Origin: an uncultured Gammaproteobacteria bacterium
GTDB lineage: Bacteria; Pseudomonadota; Gammaproteobacteria; Enterobacterales; Psychrobiaceae
Length of the DNA stretch: 41,054 nt
Assembly (NCBI GenBank): GCA_937139475.1
Contig: CAKZQF010000045.1
Location: 1 to 41,054, forward strand
Reading direction: 5' to 3'
Under the pieces are notes generated by a model. It saw only the letters and a program-made list of their open reading frames with translations, searched no databases and was not told the DNA's origin. This document shows positions 9,501 to 18,028 of the stretch, one piece after another; the stretch's first letter is position 1; every line of letters begins with the position of its first letter. The position numbers were made by a program, and so were the translations under genes.

Positions 9501-9548
9501 AATACATCAGATCGCAGAATCACTGCGGGTGTCACTATTAAGATGTAA
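6513..9548 (+). CDS. TonB-dependent outer-membrane receptor (Xanthomonas/Caulobacter-type)
   Basis: The protein has 1011 residues, with AGGA 8 nt before the ATG. Residues 1-26 are a signal peptide ending VHA. A TonB-box-like stretch IEVIEVTG lies near residues 35-42. The plug domain (about 55-165) contains QAEDIGKLPDNNLAEVLENISGVQI, then a 22-stranded barrel runs to a C-terminal aromatic/hydrophobic beta strand ending in VTIKM. The plug sequence matches the large TonB receptors (TIGR01782 type) that import oligosaccharides in marine and plant-associated gammaproteobacteria. It would carry glycan fragments into the periplasm using TonB energy. The tandem operators and the adjacent nagX pair tie it to the uronate/amino-sugar glycan. 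The exact ligand cannot be read from the sequence. Confidence 0.93.
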   Translation: MNHKLSAIALAVLSATSLSFSALVHAEEAKQKKEEIEVIEVTGIRTALGSALAEKRSALNVKEIIQAEDIGKLPDNNLAEVLENISGVQISRSQGVGTNVQIRGTGANRVEINGVSTVNATGGRTGINFSDLPAALISSVEVTKSPTAKTIEGSVGGTINLRTIRANNLDDTLLQFRAQAESSDLADSTTPRFSGTFGDNWETDYGKVGVVLTGSYAEQDVASINPRFDRDAGVHPDADRDFPSEEEFSYLPIQFLKSPFNQKQYTTTNFTGSFEFEPTDNLKFYVDATVNDQEVLQSTSVLHGSGVSNSEVRENADNFTFETRDFGTLDSINGPLHLGEMTVVTSGILPASSGAKLDPNLRMETATSPRLTKSNVFAFGTEWVGEKLRVAGEVSYSDSEQSSPTTQGQLDFINPRSAQPSADTSTDDNGTPLEFNSSGGFMEWGIAQGLATTPTTAELLDPANYALDKFEQKNTNSKGEESAARLDFSYDVSDDLPYFTDIHAGVRWNEASSTRNYVKATKYIKGWDRPRADLFADIVTTGPSNFDGADGRTLFIPDFLMLDPQLAQNNPQKLVDSINTAIILNNAATGNSMSLISEPSDQATSFFDISEESTALYLQGDFETEFGDIVVAGNAGVRYITTDISSTGNQKIDGEIETSNQKSSYSFTLPRLNVMAELTDDLVVRVGMGKDVRRPSFSDLSTSTSFGDSPTQVVKVGNPDLEPETVMSYDLSFEYYFAESSLASIGFFRKERTDIIATSVSQPAEFTSPEGFQQRYVDGDCSGGGIHNPSVPVHAYDIFSNRTDTGGGMCVPREAKENNDETETQQGIELAFQYDLSGFEEELGWASGFGVIANYTYQKASEKSTIFRTGKSGYQKAFQRTDGAGGVYTTATLDDDYLTQRAILDNLSENAYNLTAYYDKHDLSVRVRYTWRDAYTNSNTNLIGGLAPVFEARGQLNLSVGYDISDAVSVGLSAVNLTQEDATRWCLNDGALLCEQNTSDRRITAGVTIKM

Positions 9549-9657
9549 CAACGCGCCAAGGCATAGCGTTTGGTATTATCAAGTTAAATAGCGATGAATT
9601 TTCGATAGTAAATCAGTGTAGTAGTTACGGTAAGTACAAAGCATAACTTAACAGATA

Positions 9658-9693
9658 AAACCCTAGCATTAAATTTAATGCTAGGGTTTTTTT
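9658..9693 (+). terminator. Rho-independent terminator after the first receptor
   Basis: A perfect 32-bp palindrome (9658-9689) with an AT-rich centre runs into a T-run that ends at 9693. It lies about 110 bp after the receptor stop codon. Confidence 0.9.
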
Positions 9694-10210
9694 ATGGCTT
9701 TTTGTAAGGTTACGATAGGATATATGGCTTACAAATGTTCTTATACAATGAAGGAGATTGGTTAGTCTTACGATCCAATGTTAGCCATTTTAAAGTTAGG
9801 TAAATAAAGCGGTAACTCGTATTGTCCAAATTCTGCTATGGCGTGTTTTATGTTGTTACGAACTATAGGAGAAACTCATTACAATGTGAGCGTGGCAAGA
9901 GACGTTGGATTCAAGTCCTTGTTGCTAGAAGTATCTTGATAAACCATGTGTTTGGCACTGGGAGGTAATACCAGCATCATTTGATTCGGTGATGTTCCCT
10001 AAGCTGCTACGGGTACTCGTGGAGTTTAAGCGAATAGATAAGTAGGCATAAGTAACAACGTGATGAGAAAAACTAGCTGAGGCATGTGTTGTTACTTATT
10101 AAAAGAATACCTAACCGCATAAGAAAGCGGTCATTGTTTTATACTAAATGGTATTAGATATGCTTGTTTTATCAACGGCTTTGCAAGGTGAGAAGGTTTG
10201 TCATTCCCTT
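9694..10210. other. Gap with no recognisable gene
   Basis: About 520 bp between two convergent genes. I find no convincing open frame with a ribosome binding site, no operator and no RNA gene. A short GGATTCAAGTCC motif at about 9915 resembles a tRNA T arm, but nothing around it folds like a tRNA. Confidence 0.45.
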
Positions 10211-10250
10211 AATAATAATTAACCTCACTCGAGCGAGGTTAATTATTATT
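10211..10250. terminator. 40-bp inverted repeat between convergent genes
   Basis: A 20-bp arm pairs with its partner with one mismatch around a CTCGAG centre, and the ends are AAT/ATT-rich. It lies 73 bp past the stop of the minus-strand lipoprotein gene, where a terminator is expected. There is no long T-run beyond the arm, so it could also be only a hairpin that protects the mRNA end. Confidence 0.6.
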
Positions 10251-10322
10251 CGTCCTTATCTCATTGATAGCGTTGGATGCTCTGTGAGGGCATCTATTTA
10301 ATACATTCGGCTAAAATCGAGC

Positions 10323-12038
10323 CTAATCAAGACTGGCATCGATTTCTCTTACGGAGAAGTATTTATATTCAGCAGTTAAAACACCGGTATTACGGATAAG
10401 TACCGTGCCACCACCAGTGGTTATGATGTGATTGTTACTATAGGAACAACTAGACACATCTTCAGGCACGCTCCAACTACCATCATCAACCATTTCACCA
10501 ACGAGCGTCCATTCCCCACCATTTGTAACATCACCATTAGAGGTTTTATCGATATAAAGCTCTAACTTAACATTGGTATCATTATTTATGTTATAGGCTA
10601 TAAACTTCATGCCAATCCATTGTTCTGAAGGGAGTCTTCCAGGATAAAGCATGGTGCGTTTTGCTGTAGCGCCGTCAGTATGTTTAAGCTCTTTATAAAA
10701 ATCCCAGTAGCCGTCATGTCTAAATCTTGCGTAGTACGTTGTTGCATCACAAAAGTCGCCAGAGCTGCTGTGACCATTAGGACCGCTCCGTAAGCCTATA
10801 ACCAAACCGCCATTTGTCGCACCGTCGTCACCAATTCGTTTGTAATAAACTGTTGCTTCAACATTTTTAAAGAACTGTTCTGGGTTGGTCTCTTCATTAC
10901 CGGGATATGGGTTGATATAAATACGAGGCTGGTTGCCACCACCCATTTCCATGATGCCGTTGCCATCGATTTGCAATACATCATCACCTCGCTTCTGACT
11001 CCAGCCAGTGGTATCGGAATAGTCTCGTCCATAAACCGTTCTTGAAAGGCCGTTGTGCCAAGCTGTAGACTCCCAGTCAGTGAAGCCAGTTGCTGTTTGG
11101 TATAATTTGGTAATACCAAATGAGTCTGTGTCAGACTCAACCGTGATAACAACATCGTCACTAACAACCAATTCACCATTATCTGCTGTTAACCTTAAGG
11201 TATATACGCCTTTGTCAGAAAAATCCGCACTGGTATACTCGGCTAACGCGTTAGCAAAAATGACCGTACCAGGGCCTGAAACCTTTGTCCATAAGGTAGT
11301 ATAAGCCCCATCATAGCTAACTGTCGGAGCTAGATTCACTGTATTAGTCGGGAAGGGAATGCTTTGATCAATACCGGCCATTACCTTGGGCAACTGGCTG
11401 CTATTAACAGTAATGACAACGTCATCGCTTACAACAAACTCACCATCATCTGCTGTTAACCTCAACGTATAACTACCGCTTTGTGAAAATTCGACTTGCG
11501 TCAGTGTTGATAATTTATCAGCAAAAATCACATCGCTTGGACCTGCAATTTGTGTCCATAGAAGAGTGTATTCGCCATCATCATTTACTTCAGCCATTAA
11601 ATCTGCTGAATTGGTTGGTAAAGTAATATTTAGATCTTCCCCTGACTTAACAGTAGGCGGTTGATTTTGCATATCATTAACTGTGATTATCACATCGTCG
11701 CTAACAGTAAACTCACCATCATCTGCTGTTAACCTCAATGTATAGCTGCCACTTTGTGAAAACTCTACGCTAGTATTAGTAGCCGATTGAGTACTAAAAG
11801 TTATACCTTCTGGGCCCGATACCAGCTCCCATAACACAGTATATGGACTACCATCGTTAACACTGCCTGATAAACTTACCGTGTTTTCCGGCAAAGTAAT
11901 GCTTTGATCTTCACCTGCCAATACAACCGGTGCCTTATTAGTTGACTTTGTTGCTTGTGTTCCACTAGAGCTACTACCACAAGCAACAAGACATAAGCTA
12001 AGCGTGATAGCTATAACTGGCTCAACAATCTTTTTCAT
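10323..12038 (-). CDS. Lipoprotein with three PKD/Ig-like repeats and a lectin-like C-terminal domain
   Basis: This 571-residue protein has GGAG before its ATG. The signal sequence ends in LVACGSSSS, a clear lipobox with Cys20, so it is anchored in a membrane. Three repeats of about 90 residues follow (roughly 36-120, 125-212 and 215-300), each ending in YTLRLTADDGE.VVSDDVVITV; the DNA repeats with a period of 267-273 bp. The last 270 residues are a beta-rich, Trp/Tyr-rich domain with QPRIYINPYPGN, EATVYYKRIGDDGATNGGLVIGLRS and WIGMKFIAYNINNDTNVKLELYID. This resembles concanavalin-like glycan-binding or lyase-like folds, but I cannot place it in a named family. It may be a surface glycan-binding protein or an undescribed polysaccharide-cleaving enzyme. 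An operator lies 148 bp upstream of the start. Confidence 0.82.
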   Translation of the reverse strand: MKKIVEPVIAITLSLCLVACGSSSSGTQATKSTNKAPVVLAGEDQSITLPENTVSLSGSVNDGSPYTVLWELVSGPEGITFSTQSATNTSVEFSQSGSYTLRLTADDGEFTVSDDVIITVNDMQNQPPTVKSGEDLNITLPTNSADLMAEVNDDGEYTLLWTQIAGPSDVIFADKLSTLTQVEFSQSGSYTLRLTADDGEFVVSDDVVITVNSSQLPKVMAGIDQSIPFPTNTVNLAPTVSYDGAYTTLWTKVSGPGTVIFANALAEYTSADFSDKGVYTLRLTADNGELVVSDDVVITVESDTDSFGITKLYQTATGFTDWESTAWHNGLSRTVYGRDYSDTTGWSQKRGDDVLQIDGNGIMEMGGGNQPRIYINPYPGNEETNPEQFFKNVEATVYYKRIGDDGATNGGLVIGLRSGPNGHSSSGDFCDATTYYARFRHDGYWDFYKELKHTDGATAKRTMLYPGRLPSEQWIGMKFIAYNINNDTNVKLELYIDKTSNGDVTNGGEWTLVGEMVDDGSWSVPEDVSSCSYSNNHIITTGGGTVLIRNTGVLTAEYKYFSVREIDASLD

Positions 12039-12154
12039 TTAATATTCTCCAATTTGTTCAACACTCTGTTGCAACGTTTCCTGATTAGGGAAAAATACAG
12101 TAATCATCACCGGGCCAAAATCTGATACCGAGTCCAGTTTAGATAGCCAAATAA

Positions 12155-12199
12155 TTGTATATAACCGATTAGCTAAACATACTAACTCAATCGTTTGAG
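12155..12199. promoter_or_regulatory. LacI-type operator upstream of the lipoprotein gene
   Basis: CTCAATCGTTTGAG lies at 12186-12199. It is 148 bp upstream of the minus-strand lipoprotein start and should serve that gene. However, a -35-like TTGTAT (12155) and -10-like CATACT (12178) at the standard spacing lie on the plus strand, and no good minus-strand -35 is seen at the mirrored position. The direction of control is therefore open. Confidence 0.6.
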
Positions 12200-12364
12200 G
12201 TGGTGCAAGTGTTTTGGGGGACTGGGAGTAAACTCATCTTTTTTAAATTACCCATGCAATACGGTTTATTAAACTCAAATGAAAAGCTCCATTGTCAGCT
12301 TGTTTCGCATAACTAATGCCTCATTGTGAGTTGCTATCGATTTTATTTGCTTATTTATGTTCAC

Positions 12365-12414
12365 TTGATGGAAATTTAAAAAAGAACTGTACTAACTCAA
12401 ACGTTTGAGTTAGT
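12365..12414 (+). promoter_or_regulatory. LacI-type operator in an extended 24-bp perfect palindrome
   Basis: CTCAAACGTTTGAG at 12396-12409 sits inside a perfect palindrome spanning 12391-12414, the most symmetric copy in the window. On the plus strand a TTGATG (12365-12370) and TGTACT (12388-12393) stand at the standard distance. The next plus-strand gene is the LysR regulator at 12629. The gap between 12415 and 12628 contains a minus-strand open frame that ends inside the operator and is not convincing as a gene. Confidence 0.65.
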
Positions 12415-12628
12415 GTGTTTTCTAGGCGGGGTTGTAAATGACGCTTCGGGGGCTGCTTTTAACAAAAACACGTCGCTGGTATCAAAGTGAATGCTTGTGG
12501 CGGCGTAGCCATAATAAGTAATACTGGGATTGCCAGTGCTGAGTATAAAACTTCTCAGTAAAATAAATCGATACTGATAACGAGCACTAATCAACACTTT
12601 TTTATTGTCATTCTTGCAGGTAAACACT

Positions 12629-13555
12629 ATGAAAATTCAATGGATCCAAGACTTTTTGAGTTTAGTTGATACAGGTAGTTTTTCAAAATCTGCAGATATC
12701 AGAGCGACAACACAACCTGCCTTTAGTCGACGGATAAAAGCGTTAGAGGAGTGGCTTAGTGCTCCTTTGTTTGACCGTAGCGAATCACCTGTTTGTTTGA
12801 CCGATTCAGGAGATAAATTCCTTCCTGTTGCAGAAGAAACTTTACATCGTTTATATCAGTGCAAGGAAGATATTTCTCGTAGAAATAACAATTCAGTAAA
12901 TAATATTTCCTTTGCCGCTACCCATACATTATCTTCTAACTTTTTTCCTGGCTGGTTAAATAAAATTGAAGAAACGCTGGGTATACTAAGAACACGACTT
13001 GAGTCTGATCACATGGACAAAGGTAAAGAATCCTTAGTCAAAGGCGAATGCCATTTCATGTTGTGCCACACTCATCCCAAGGTTAACATTGCCCTTAATC
13101 AACATCACTATATTTCAGTGATTGTTGGTAAGGATCGATTGATTCCTGTGTGTGCTCCCAATCACGATAAACTGCCTTCTTTGCAGCTTCCTGGTAGCTT
13201 GGATAAGCCGATTAAGTATTTGGGCTACAATACGAGTTCGGGTGTCGGAAAAGTCGTGCAACATTTACTGTTGAAAAATAGTGAAACTGTTTATCTTGAT
13301 ACGGTTTTTGAGTCATACCTTGTTGGTGTACTGAAAAAAATGTGTTGTGAAGGGCGGGGCATTGCTTGGTTACCAGAACAACAAATTATCGAAGAGCTTA
13401 ACAGTGGCAACTTAGTGAAAGCGCATGATGGGAGTATGGAGCATGAGGCATGCTGGTCAATTGATATTGACATTCGTCTCTTTCGGGCTCGTGAGGCTTT
13501 GCCTGACAACGCCGAACAACTTTGGCAATATGCTGTAGACAATGTAACGGTATAA
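12629..13555 (+). CDS. LysR-family transcriptional regulator (HypT-like N-terminus)
   Basis: The protein has 308 residues. I place the start at 12629 because AGGT stands before it and MKIQWIQDFLSLVDTGSFSKSA is a standard LysR beginning; an in-frame ATG at 12605 would add eight residues. The winged helix-turn-helix (residues 1-60) contains TTQPAFSRRIKALEEWL, and a LysR substrate-binding domain covers about 90-300. The N-terminus resembles E. coli HypT (YjiE), but that alone does not predict a hypochlorite response. It is followed convergently by the transporter/dehydrogenase cluster on the minus strand, which it may control together with the amidohydrolase unit. The upstream LacI-type operator suggests that LysR expression may itself answer to the glycan. 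Confidence 0.85.
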   Translation: MKIQWIQDFLSLVDTGSFSKSADIRATTQPAFSRRIKALEEWLSAPLFDRSESPVCLTDSGDKFLPVAEETLHRLYQCKEDISRRNNNSVNNISFAATHTLSSNFFPGWLNKIEETLGILRTRLESDHMDKGKESLVKGECHFMLCHTHPKVNIALNQHHYISVIVGKDRLIPVCAPNHDKLPSLQLPGSLDKPIKYLGYNTSSGVGKVVQHLLLKNSETVYLDTVFESYLVGVLKKMCCEGRGIAWLPEQQIIEELNSGNLVKAHDGSMEHEACWSIDIDIRLFRAREALPDNAEQLWQYAVDNVTV

Positions 13556-13726
13556 GCGCACAACCATTCTTTTCAATTACTGCCATATTCACAACGTTTT
13601 GTCGTCGTGTTGCATAGCTTGCCGTCGATTGACTAATAGCTGGCTAAATAAAAGTAAGCTTATCAGTCAACTCATTGGTAAGTTGGCTTGCGTGACGAAG
13701 CTTTGTAGCAACAAATAAGTTAAACA

Positions 13727-13768
13727 GTAAAAAGAGGAAAACCTGAATTTAATGCGGTTATTCCTCTT
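13727..13768 (-). terminator. Rho-independent terminator of the MFS transporter unit
   Basis: The arms 13732-13739 and 13761-13768 pair perfectly, and the stem continues with AACC/GGTT after one bulged base. Read on the minus strand, the hairpin is followed by TTTTT. It lies 22 bp after the MFS stop. The rest of the 13556-13789 gap shows nothing else. Confidence 0.8.
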
Positions 13769-13789
13769 ATACCCTAGTCCGAATCAGAG

Positions 13790-15106
13790 TTAGTCAATGT
13801 TAATTCTCTCAACCTTTCCAACTAAAAATACATAGGAAAAAATAGCGACTACCATCAACACTCCAGCAATTACAAATGCGGCCATATAAGAACCGGTAAC
13901 ACCAATAATGTAACCCGTAATTATTGGTGCAAAAAAACCACCAAAGGCCGCGGCAAAATTTTGAATGCCAGCTACCGTACCTATAGTGCCTTGGGGAGCA
14001 ATGGTTTGGCTAATTGCCCAGGTATTCGCGGTCGCTAAACCCATGCCACTAATGGCGATCAAAATCATGTACATAACATACTGAGGATCTTCGATAAAGG
14101 GTACTGGAAGAATTAATGAACCAGCTAGGAAGCCTGCAACAACAAAAGACTTTCTTACTTTACTTGGAGAGTGTCCCCTTCTAATGAAAATATCGGATAC
14201 ATATCCTGCACCAATCACCACAACAGCTAAAACACCATAAGTAAAACCAGACCACCAGCCGGTTTCTTTAATTGACAGTCCTAATTCATCGAACAGGTAG
14301 CTAGGCAACCAAGAGATATATAAAAACCAAGCATACCCATAACAAATATAACCCAATACAATGCCTTGGATTTTGGTGTTTCTCAGGAGTTTGCTAAGTG
14401 GTACTGTAACACTCGCTTCGCTGGCTTCATTTTCTAATGTACCTTCTACAGATTGCTGTTTAGCGCCTATTTTTTCTTGCTTGTTATAAAAATATAACCA
14501 AGGTATTACCCAAACTAATGGCACTAAACCACAAAGAATAAACAGCATTTGCCAGCTAAAATTTGCTAATAAGGCGCCAGCAAGAACTGCACCAATTGCT
14601 GGACCAAATTTACTGCCAGACAAGAGTAGGCCAGTCGCAAAACCGCGTTCATGTTGCTCAAAATACCGACCAACATAGGCATTGCCGGCTGGGCCTGAAA
14701 TAGACTCCCAAACACCGAGTAATATACGCAAGATAATTAAATGCCAAAAAGCGGTAGCGATACCAAAGCAAGCTGCTGTCAATCCCCAGACAATAAACGC
14801 TATGGTGTAAGTTCGCTTAATACCAAATTTATCGACCATCATACCTGCGGGAACTTGCATCAATGCATAACCTAAAAGGAAGGAAGAAAAAATCCAACCT
14901 TTCTTTTCCGCGTCTAAGTCAAAGAACTCAGTTATCAATGGTGCGGCCATGGACATATTGCCTCTATCTATATAGCTATTAATCATGGCTATAACCAACA
15001 GGCCCAGTATCCACCACCTTATGCCTTTGACACTTTGCTGTGATGTTTTTAATACTTGCAGTGGCGATGACAAACTAATGTACGTTTTAGTTAGCGCATT
15101 TTTCAT
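13790..15106 (-). CDS. MFS transporter, anion:cation symporter type
   Basis: The protein has 438 residues and twelve membrane segments. I prefer the ATG at 15106 over the GTG just before it because AGGAG is then 7 nt away. IDRGNMSMAAPLI in the first helix region, MVDKFGIKRTY in the loop between helices 2 and 3 and ILRILLGVWESISGPAGNAYVGRYFEQHERG are typical of the ACS family, whose members import organic anions such as hexuronates, glucarate, tartrate and phthalate. It is the last gene of the minus-strand cluster with the tartrate/malate-type dehydrogenase and the aldehyde dehydrogenase, so a hydroxy- or N-acylated carboxylic acid is the likely cargo. The exact substrate is not visible. Confidence 0.88.
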   Translation of the reverse strand: MKNALTKTYISLSSPLQVLKTSQQSVKGIRWWILGLLVIAMINSYIDRGNMSMAAPLITEFFDLDAEKKGWIFSSFLLGYALMQVPAGMMVDKFGIKRTYTIAFIVWGLTAACFGIATAFWHLIILRILLGVWESISGPAGNAYVGRYFEQHERGFATGLLLSGSKFGPAIGAVLAGALLANFSWQMLFILCGLVPLVWVIPWLYFYNKQEKIGAKQQSVEGTLENEASEASVTVPLSKLLRNTKIQGIVLGYICYGYAWFLYISWLPSYLFDELGLSIKETGWWSGFTYGVLAVVVIGAGYVSDIFIRRGHSPSKVRKSFVVAGFLAGSLILPVPFIEDPQYVMYMILIAISGMGLATANTWAISQTIAPQGTIGTVAGIQNFAAAFGGFFAPIITGYIIGVTGSYMAAFVIAGVLMVVAIFSYVFLVGKVERINID

Positions 15107-15172
15107 CACTAAACTCCTGGATTTATTATGAGAGATTGATTATCAATTGATGCATAAACGCAGACGATTTCG

Positions 15173-16243
15173 TTAGCGCCTATAAATTTCTGAGGCAATC
15201 GCTTTACCAAGGTCAATAGTGCTAGCATTGCCACCAAGATCTGGTGTTAATGGTGCATCATCAGCGCTTAGCACAGTCTCTATTGCCTCCATGATGGCTG
15301 TTGCCGCTTCTTTTTCCCCCAAGTGGTCTAACATCATTGACGCTGACCAAATTTGTCCAATGGGGTTGGCTATACCTAAGCCGGCAATATCAGGCGCTGA
15401 ACCGTGAACGGGTTCGAACATCGAGGGATGTTTGCGCTCGGGATTGATATTTGCTGATGGCGCCACTGCAATGGTGCCCGTAACACCTGGCCCTAAATCA
15501 GAGAGGATGTCGCCAAATAAATTACTGGCCACAACCACATCGAATCGTTCAGGACTCATGACAAAGCGAGCGGTAAGAATATCAATGTGATACTGATCTG
15601 TTTTTATATCTGGATAATGCTTGCCCATCTCAGCAAAACGGCTATCCCAATATGGCATCGAATGAAATAAGCCATTAGATTTTGTTGCAGAGGTCACATG
15701 AGGTTTGCCACACTCTTGTGCTAATTCAAATGCATATTTTAACGCTCTGTCTGTGCCGTGACGGGTAAATATTGATTCTTGCACTACCGCTTCATACTCT
15801 GTTCCCTGATGAATCATGCCACCTATTTGGGAATATTCACCTTCACAGTTTTCTCTAACCACCCAAAAATCGATATCCCCAGGCTTTTTATCACGTAGTG
15901 GGCAGGTGATTCCGGGCAATAATCGCACTGGGCGTAGGTTAATGTATTGTTCAAACTCACGCCGTATAGGAATGAGTAACCCCCATAATGAAAGGTGGTC
16001 AGGCACACCGGGAAAACCTACCGCGCCAAGAAAAATCACATCATTTTCTCTAAGCTGATCTAAGCCGTTTTCGGGCATCATGCTGCCGGTTTTTTTGTAC
16101 GTTTCACAACTCCAGTCAAAGTGGTTATAGCTAAACTGAAGGTCAAATTTTTCAGCAATAGCGTCTAAAACCCTTATCCCTTCGGGAACAACTTCCTTAC
16201 CTATACCATCTCCGGGAATAACTGCAATTTTATAATGATTCAT
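15173..16243 (-). CDS. Tartrate/D-malate dehydrogenase-like beta-decarboxylating dehydrogenase
   Basis: The protein has 356 residues. The start at 16243 (MNHYKIAVIPGDGIGKEVVPEG) has AAGAGA upstream; the longer open frame back to 16354 overlaps the preceding gene and adds a non-conserved leader. It belongs to the isocitrate/isopropylmalate dehydrogenase family. Visible features are GDGIGKEV, KSNGLFHSMPYW with the substrate-binding region, SNLFGDILSDLGPGVTGTIAVAPSANINPER for metal and nucleotide binding, and FEPVHGSAPDIAGLGIANPIGQIWS. These match TtuC/DmlA, NAD-dependent enzymes oxidising tartrate or D-malate with metal. The two substrates cannot be told apart here. It lies 66 bp upstream of the MFS gene and 67 bp after the aldehyde dehydrogenase stop. 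Confidence 0.88.
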   Translation of the reverse strand: MNHYKIAVIPGDGIGKEVVPEGIRVLDAIAEKFDLQFSYNHFDWSCETYKKTGSMMPENGLDQLRENDVIFLGAVGFPGVPDHLSLWGLLIPIRREFEQYINLRPVRLLPGITCPLRDKKPGDIDFWVVRENCEGEYSQIGGMIHQGTEYEAVVQESIFTRHGTDRALKYAFELAQECGKPHVTSATKSNGLFHSMPYWDSRFAEMGKHYPDIKTDQYHIDILTARFVMSPERFDVVVASNLFGDILSDLGPGVTGTIAVAPSANINPERKHPSMFEPVHGSAPDIAGLGIANPIGQIWSASMMLDHLGEKEAATAIMEAIETVLSADDAPLTPDLGGNASTIDLGKAIASEIYRR

Positions 16244-16310
16244 GTTTTTCTCTTTTGTTTTTGTACTTTGTATCAACGTCATTTGTATAAAGGTAATTTG
16301 TGTGGGGAGC

Positions 16311-17762
16311 TTATAGTCCGCCCATGCACAAATACTTGATTTCCATATAATCATCGATGCCGTATTTTGAGCCTTCTCGACCTATACCAGACTCTTTAAT
16401 GCCACCAAAAGGGGCAAGCTCAGTAGAAATTATGCCTTCATTTATACCAACGATACCGTATTCAAGCGCCTCGGCTACATGCCATACTCGGGCAATATTT
16501 TGGGTATAAAAATAACTGGCAAGACCAAATTCAGTATCATTGGCTTTTTTGATTACCTCTGTGTCATCACTAAAGCGTATTAAAGGTGCAACAGGACCAA
16601 AGGTTTCATCATTTAATAAAAGTGCATCGTCGCTAACATCGGTAAGAATGGTTGGCTGGAAAAAATTCCCTCCTAAAAAATGGCGTTTTCCTCCAAGCAT
16701 GAGTTTTGCCCCTTTGGCAATGGCATCATCAATGTGCTGTTCAACTTTTTCCACTGCTGCCATATCAATAAGCGGACCTATAGTGACACCTTCAGTGAGG
16801 CCGTTGCCGGCATTTAGTTGGGCAACTTTTATGGCTAACCGATGGCAAAATTCATCATAGATATTGTCATGTACAAAAATACGATTCGCACAAACACAGG
16901 TTTGACCGGTATTGCGAAATTTAGAGGCCATCACTCCATCGACAGCTTTGTCTAAGTCAGCATCATCAAATACAATAAAAGGCGCATTGCCGCCTAGCTC
17001 CATTGATACTTTCTTTACGGTACTTGAACATTGTTTTAATAAGACTTTGCCAACCTCAGTTGAGCCAGTAAATGATAGCTTTCGTACAACTGGATTTTGC
17101 GTTAGTTCATCACCTACGACTTTTGCAGAGCCAGTAACGATGTTCAAAACCCCGTTAGGCAAGCCGGCCTGTTTGGCTAACTCTGCCAAAGCCAAAGCCG
17201 AAAAAGGTGTGCTTGAAGCTGGTTTTACAATCACGGTGCAACCAGCGGCAATTGCTGCTGCCGCTTTTCGGGTGATCATCGCATTAGGGAAATTCCAAGG
17301 AGTGATAGCGGCAACAACGCCAATAGCTTCTTTGGTTACGACAATGCGTCTATCGTTGTGGTGTGCTGGAATGATATCGCCATAAGCTCGTTTGGCTTCT
17401 TCGGCATACCATTCAATAAAAGCAGAACCATAAGTTATTTCCCCTAGCGCCTCGGTTAAAGGTTTTCCTTGCTCTAGCGTTAATATGTGAGCCAGTTCAT
17501 TTTTGTGTTCAATACAAAGATCAAACCAACGCTTTAATATTGAAGCGCGCTCTTTTGCTCTTTTGCTCTTCCAAGAAGGCAGTGCATTATCAGCTGCTGT
17601 GATAGCTTGTTTAATTTCAGCGCTACTTAGTTTTGGTACTGAGCCGATCACTTTGCCATTAGCCGGATTGGTTACTGTTATCGTTTGTGTATCCCGGGCG
17701 CTTACCCAATCACCATTAATGTAACTTTTCTGCTTAAACAGACTATTGTTGTTGAGATCCAT
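16311..17762 (-). CDS. gabD: NAD(P)-dependent succinate-semialdehyde dehydrogenase family
   Basis: This is a 483-residue aldehyde dehydrogenase of normal length. The catalytic Cys289 lies in NTGQTCVCANR, with a second Cys two residues on as in redox-regulated GabD enzymes. The general base Glu255 is in SMELGGNAP, and the Rossmann nucleotide-binding part has ITPWNFPNAMITRKAAAAIAAGCTVIVKPAS. The sequence fits the GabD group well, but such enzymes also oxidise glutarate semialdehyde and related aldehydes. It is first in the minus-strand cluster GabD-TtuC-MFS and diverges from the amidohydrolase gene. If the neighbouring D-threonine-aldolase-like enzyme releases an aldehyde, this dehydrogenase could remove it; that is inference. 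Confidence 0.87.
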   Translation of the reverse strand: MDLNNNSLFKQKSYINGDWVSARDTQTITVTNPANGKVIGSVPKLSSAEIKQAITAADNALPSWKSKRAKERASILKRWFDLCIEHKNELAHILTLEQGKPLTEALGEITYGSAFIEWYAEEAKRAYGDIIPAHHNDRRIVVTKEAIGVVAAITPWNFPNAMITRKAAAAIAAGCTVIVKPASSTPFSALALAELAKQAGLPNGVLNIVTGSAKVVGDELTQNPVVRKLSFTGSTEVGKVLLKQCSSTVKKVSMELGGNAPFIVFDDADLDKAVDGVMASKFRNTGQTCVCANRIFVHDNIYDEFCHRLAIKVAQLNAGNGLTEGVTIGPLIDMAAVEKVEQHIDDAIAKGAKLMLGGKRHFLGGNFFQPTILTDVSDDALLLNDETFGPVAPLIRFSDDTEVIKKANDTEFGLASYFYTQNIARVWHVAEALEYGIVGINEGIISTELAPFGGIKESGIGREGSKYGIDDYMEIKYLCMGGL

Positions 17763-18028
17763 GCCTTGCTCCGAATGTGATGATCAATGAAAAAAGTGCT
17801 TCTGTGCAATTTGGTGTTGTAGAGATATAACCGCGTCGTAGTTGACGCTAGGTTATAAATTAGTAACTCAATCGTCATAACTTCACATAGCTATTGAGAA
17901 TAGTCGAATGCTAAAAATGGATAGCACTATACATAAAGAGCATGAGCGTTATTGCATAACCTAAGGGATAATCGAGCTCAAGGTTAAACATAGAAAAACG
18001 CAGTCTCAAAGGCGAAAGAGGAGCTAAC

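Noticed and set aside
9909..9935. GGATTCAAGTCC motif resembling a tRNA T arm
   Set aside because: No acceptor stem, anticodon stem or CCA end is found around it.
12397..12627. Minus-strand open frame of 76 codons between the lipoprotein and LysR genes, with a protein-like stretch STGNPSITYYGYAATSIHFDTSDVFLLKAAP
   Set aside because: Its end lies inside the operator palindrome and its start overlaps the LysR start region; no ribosome binding site. It could be a relic of a lost gene, but I cannot support that.
17867..17880. CTCAATCGTCATAA between gabD and the amidohydrolase gene
   Set aside because: Only the left half matches the operator; the palindrome is lost and there is no promoter at the usual spacing.
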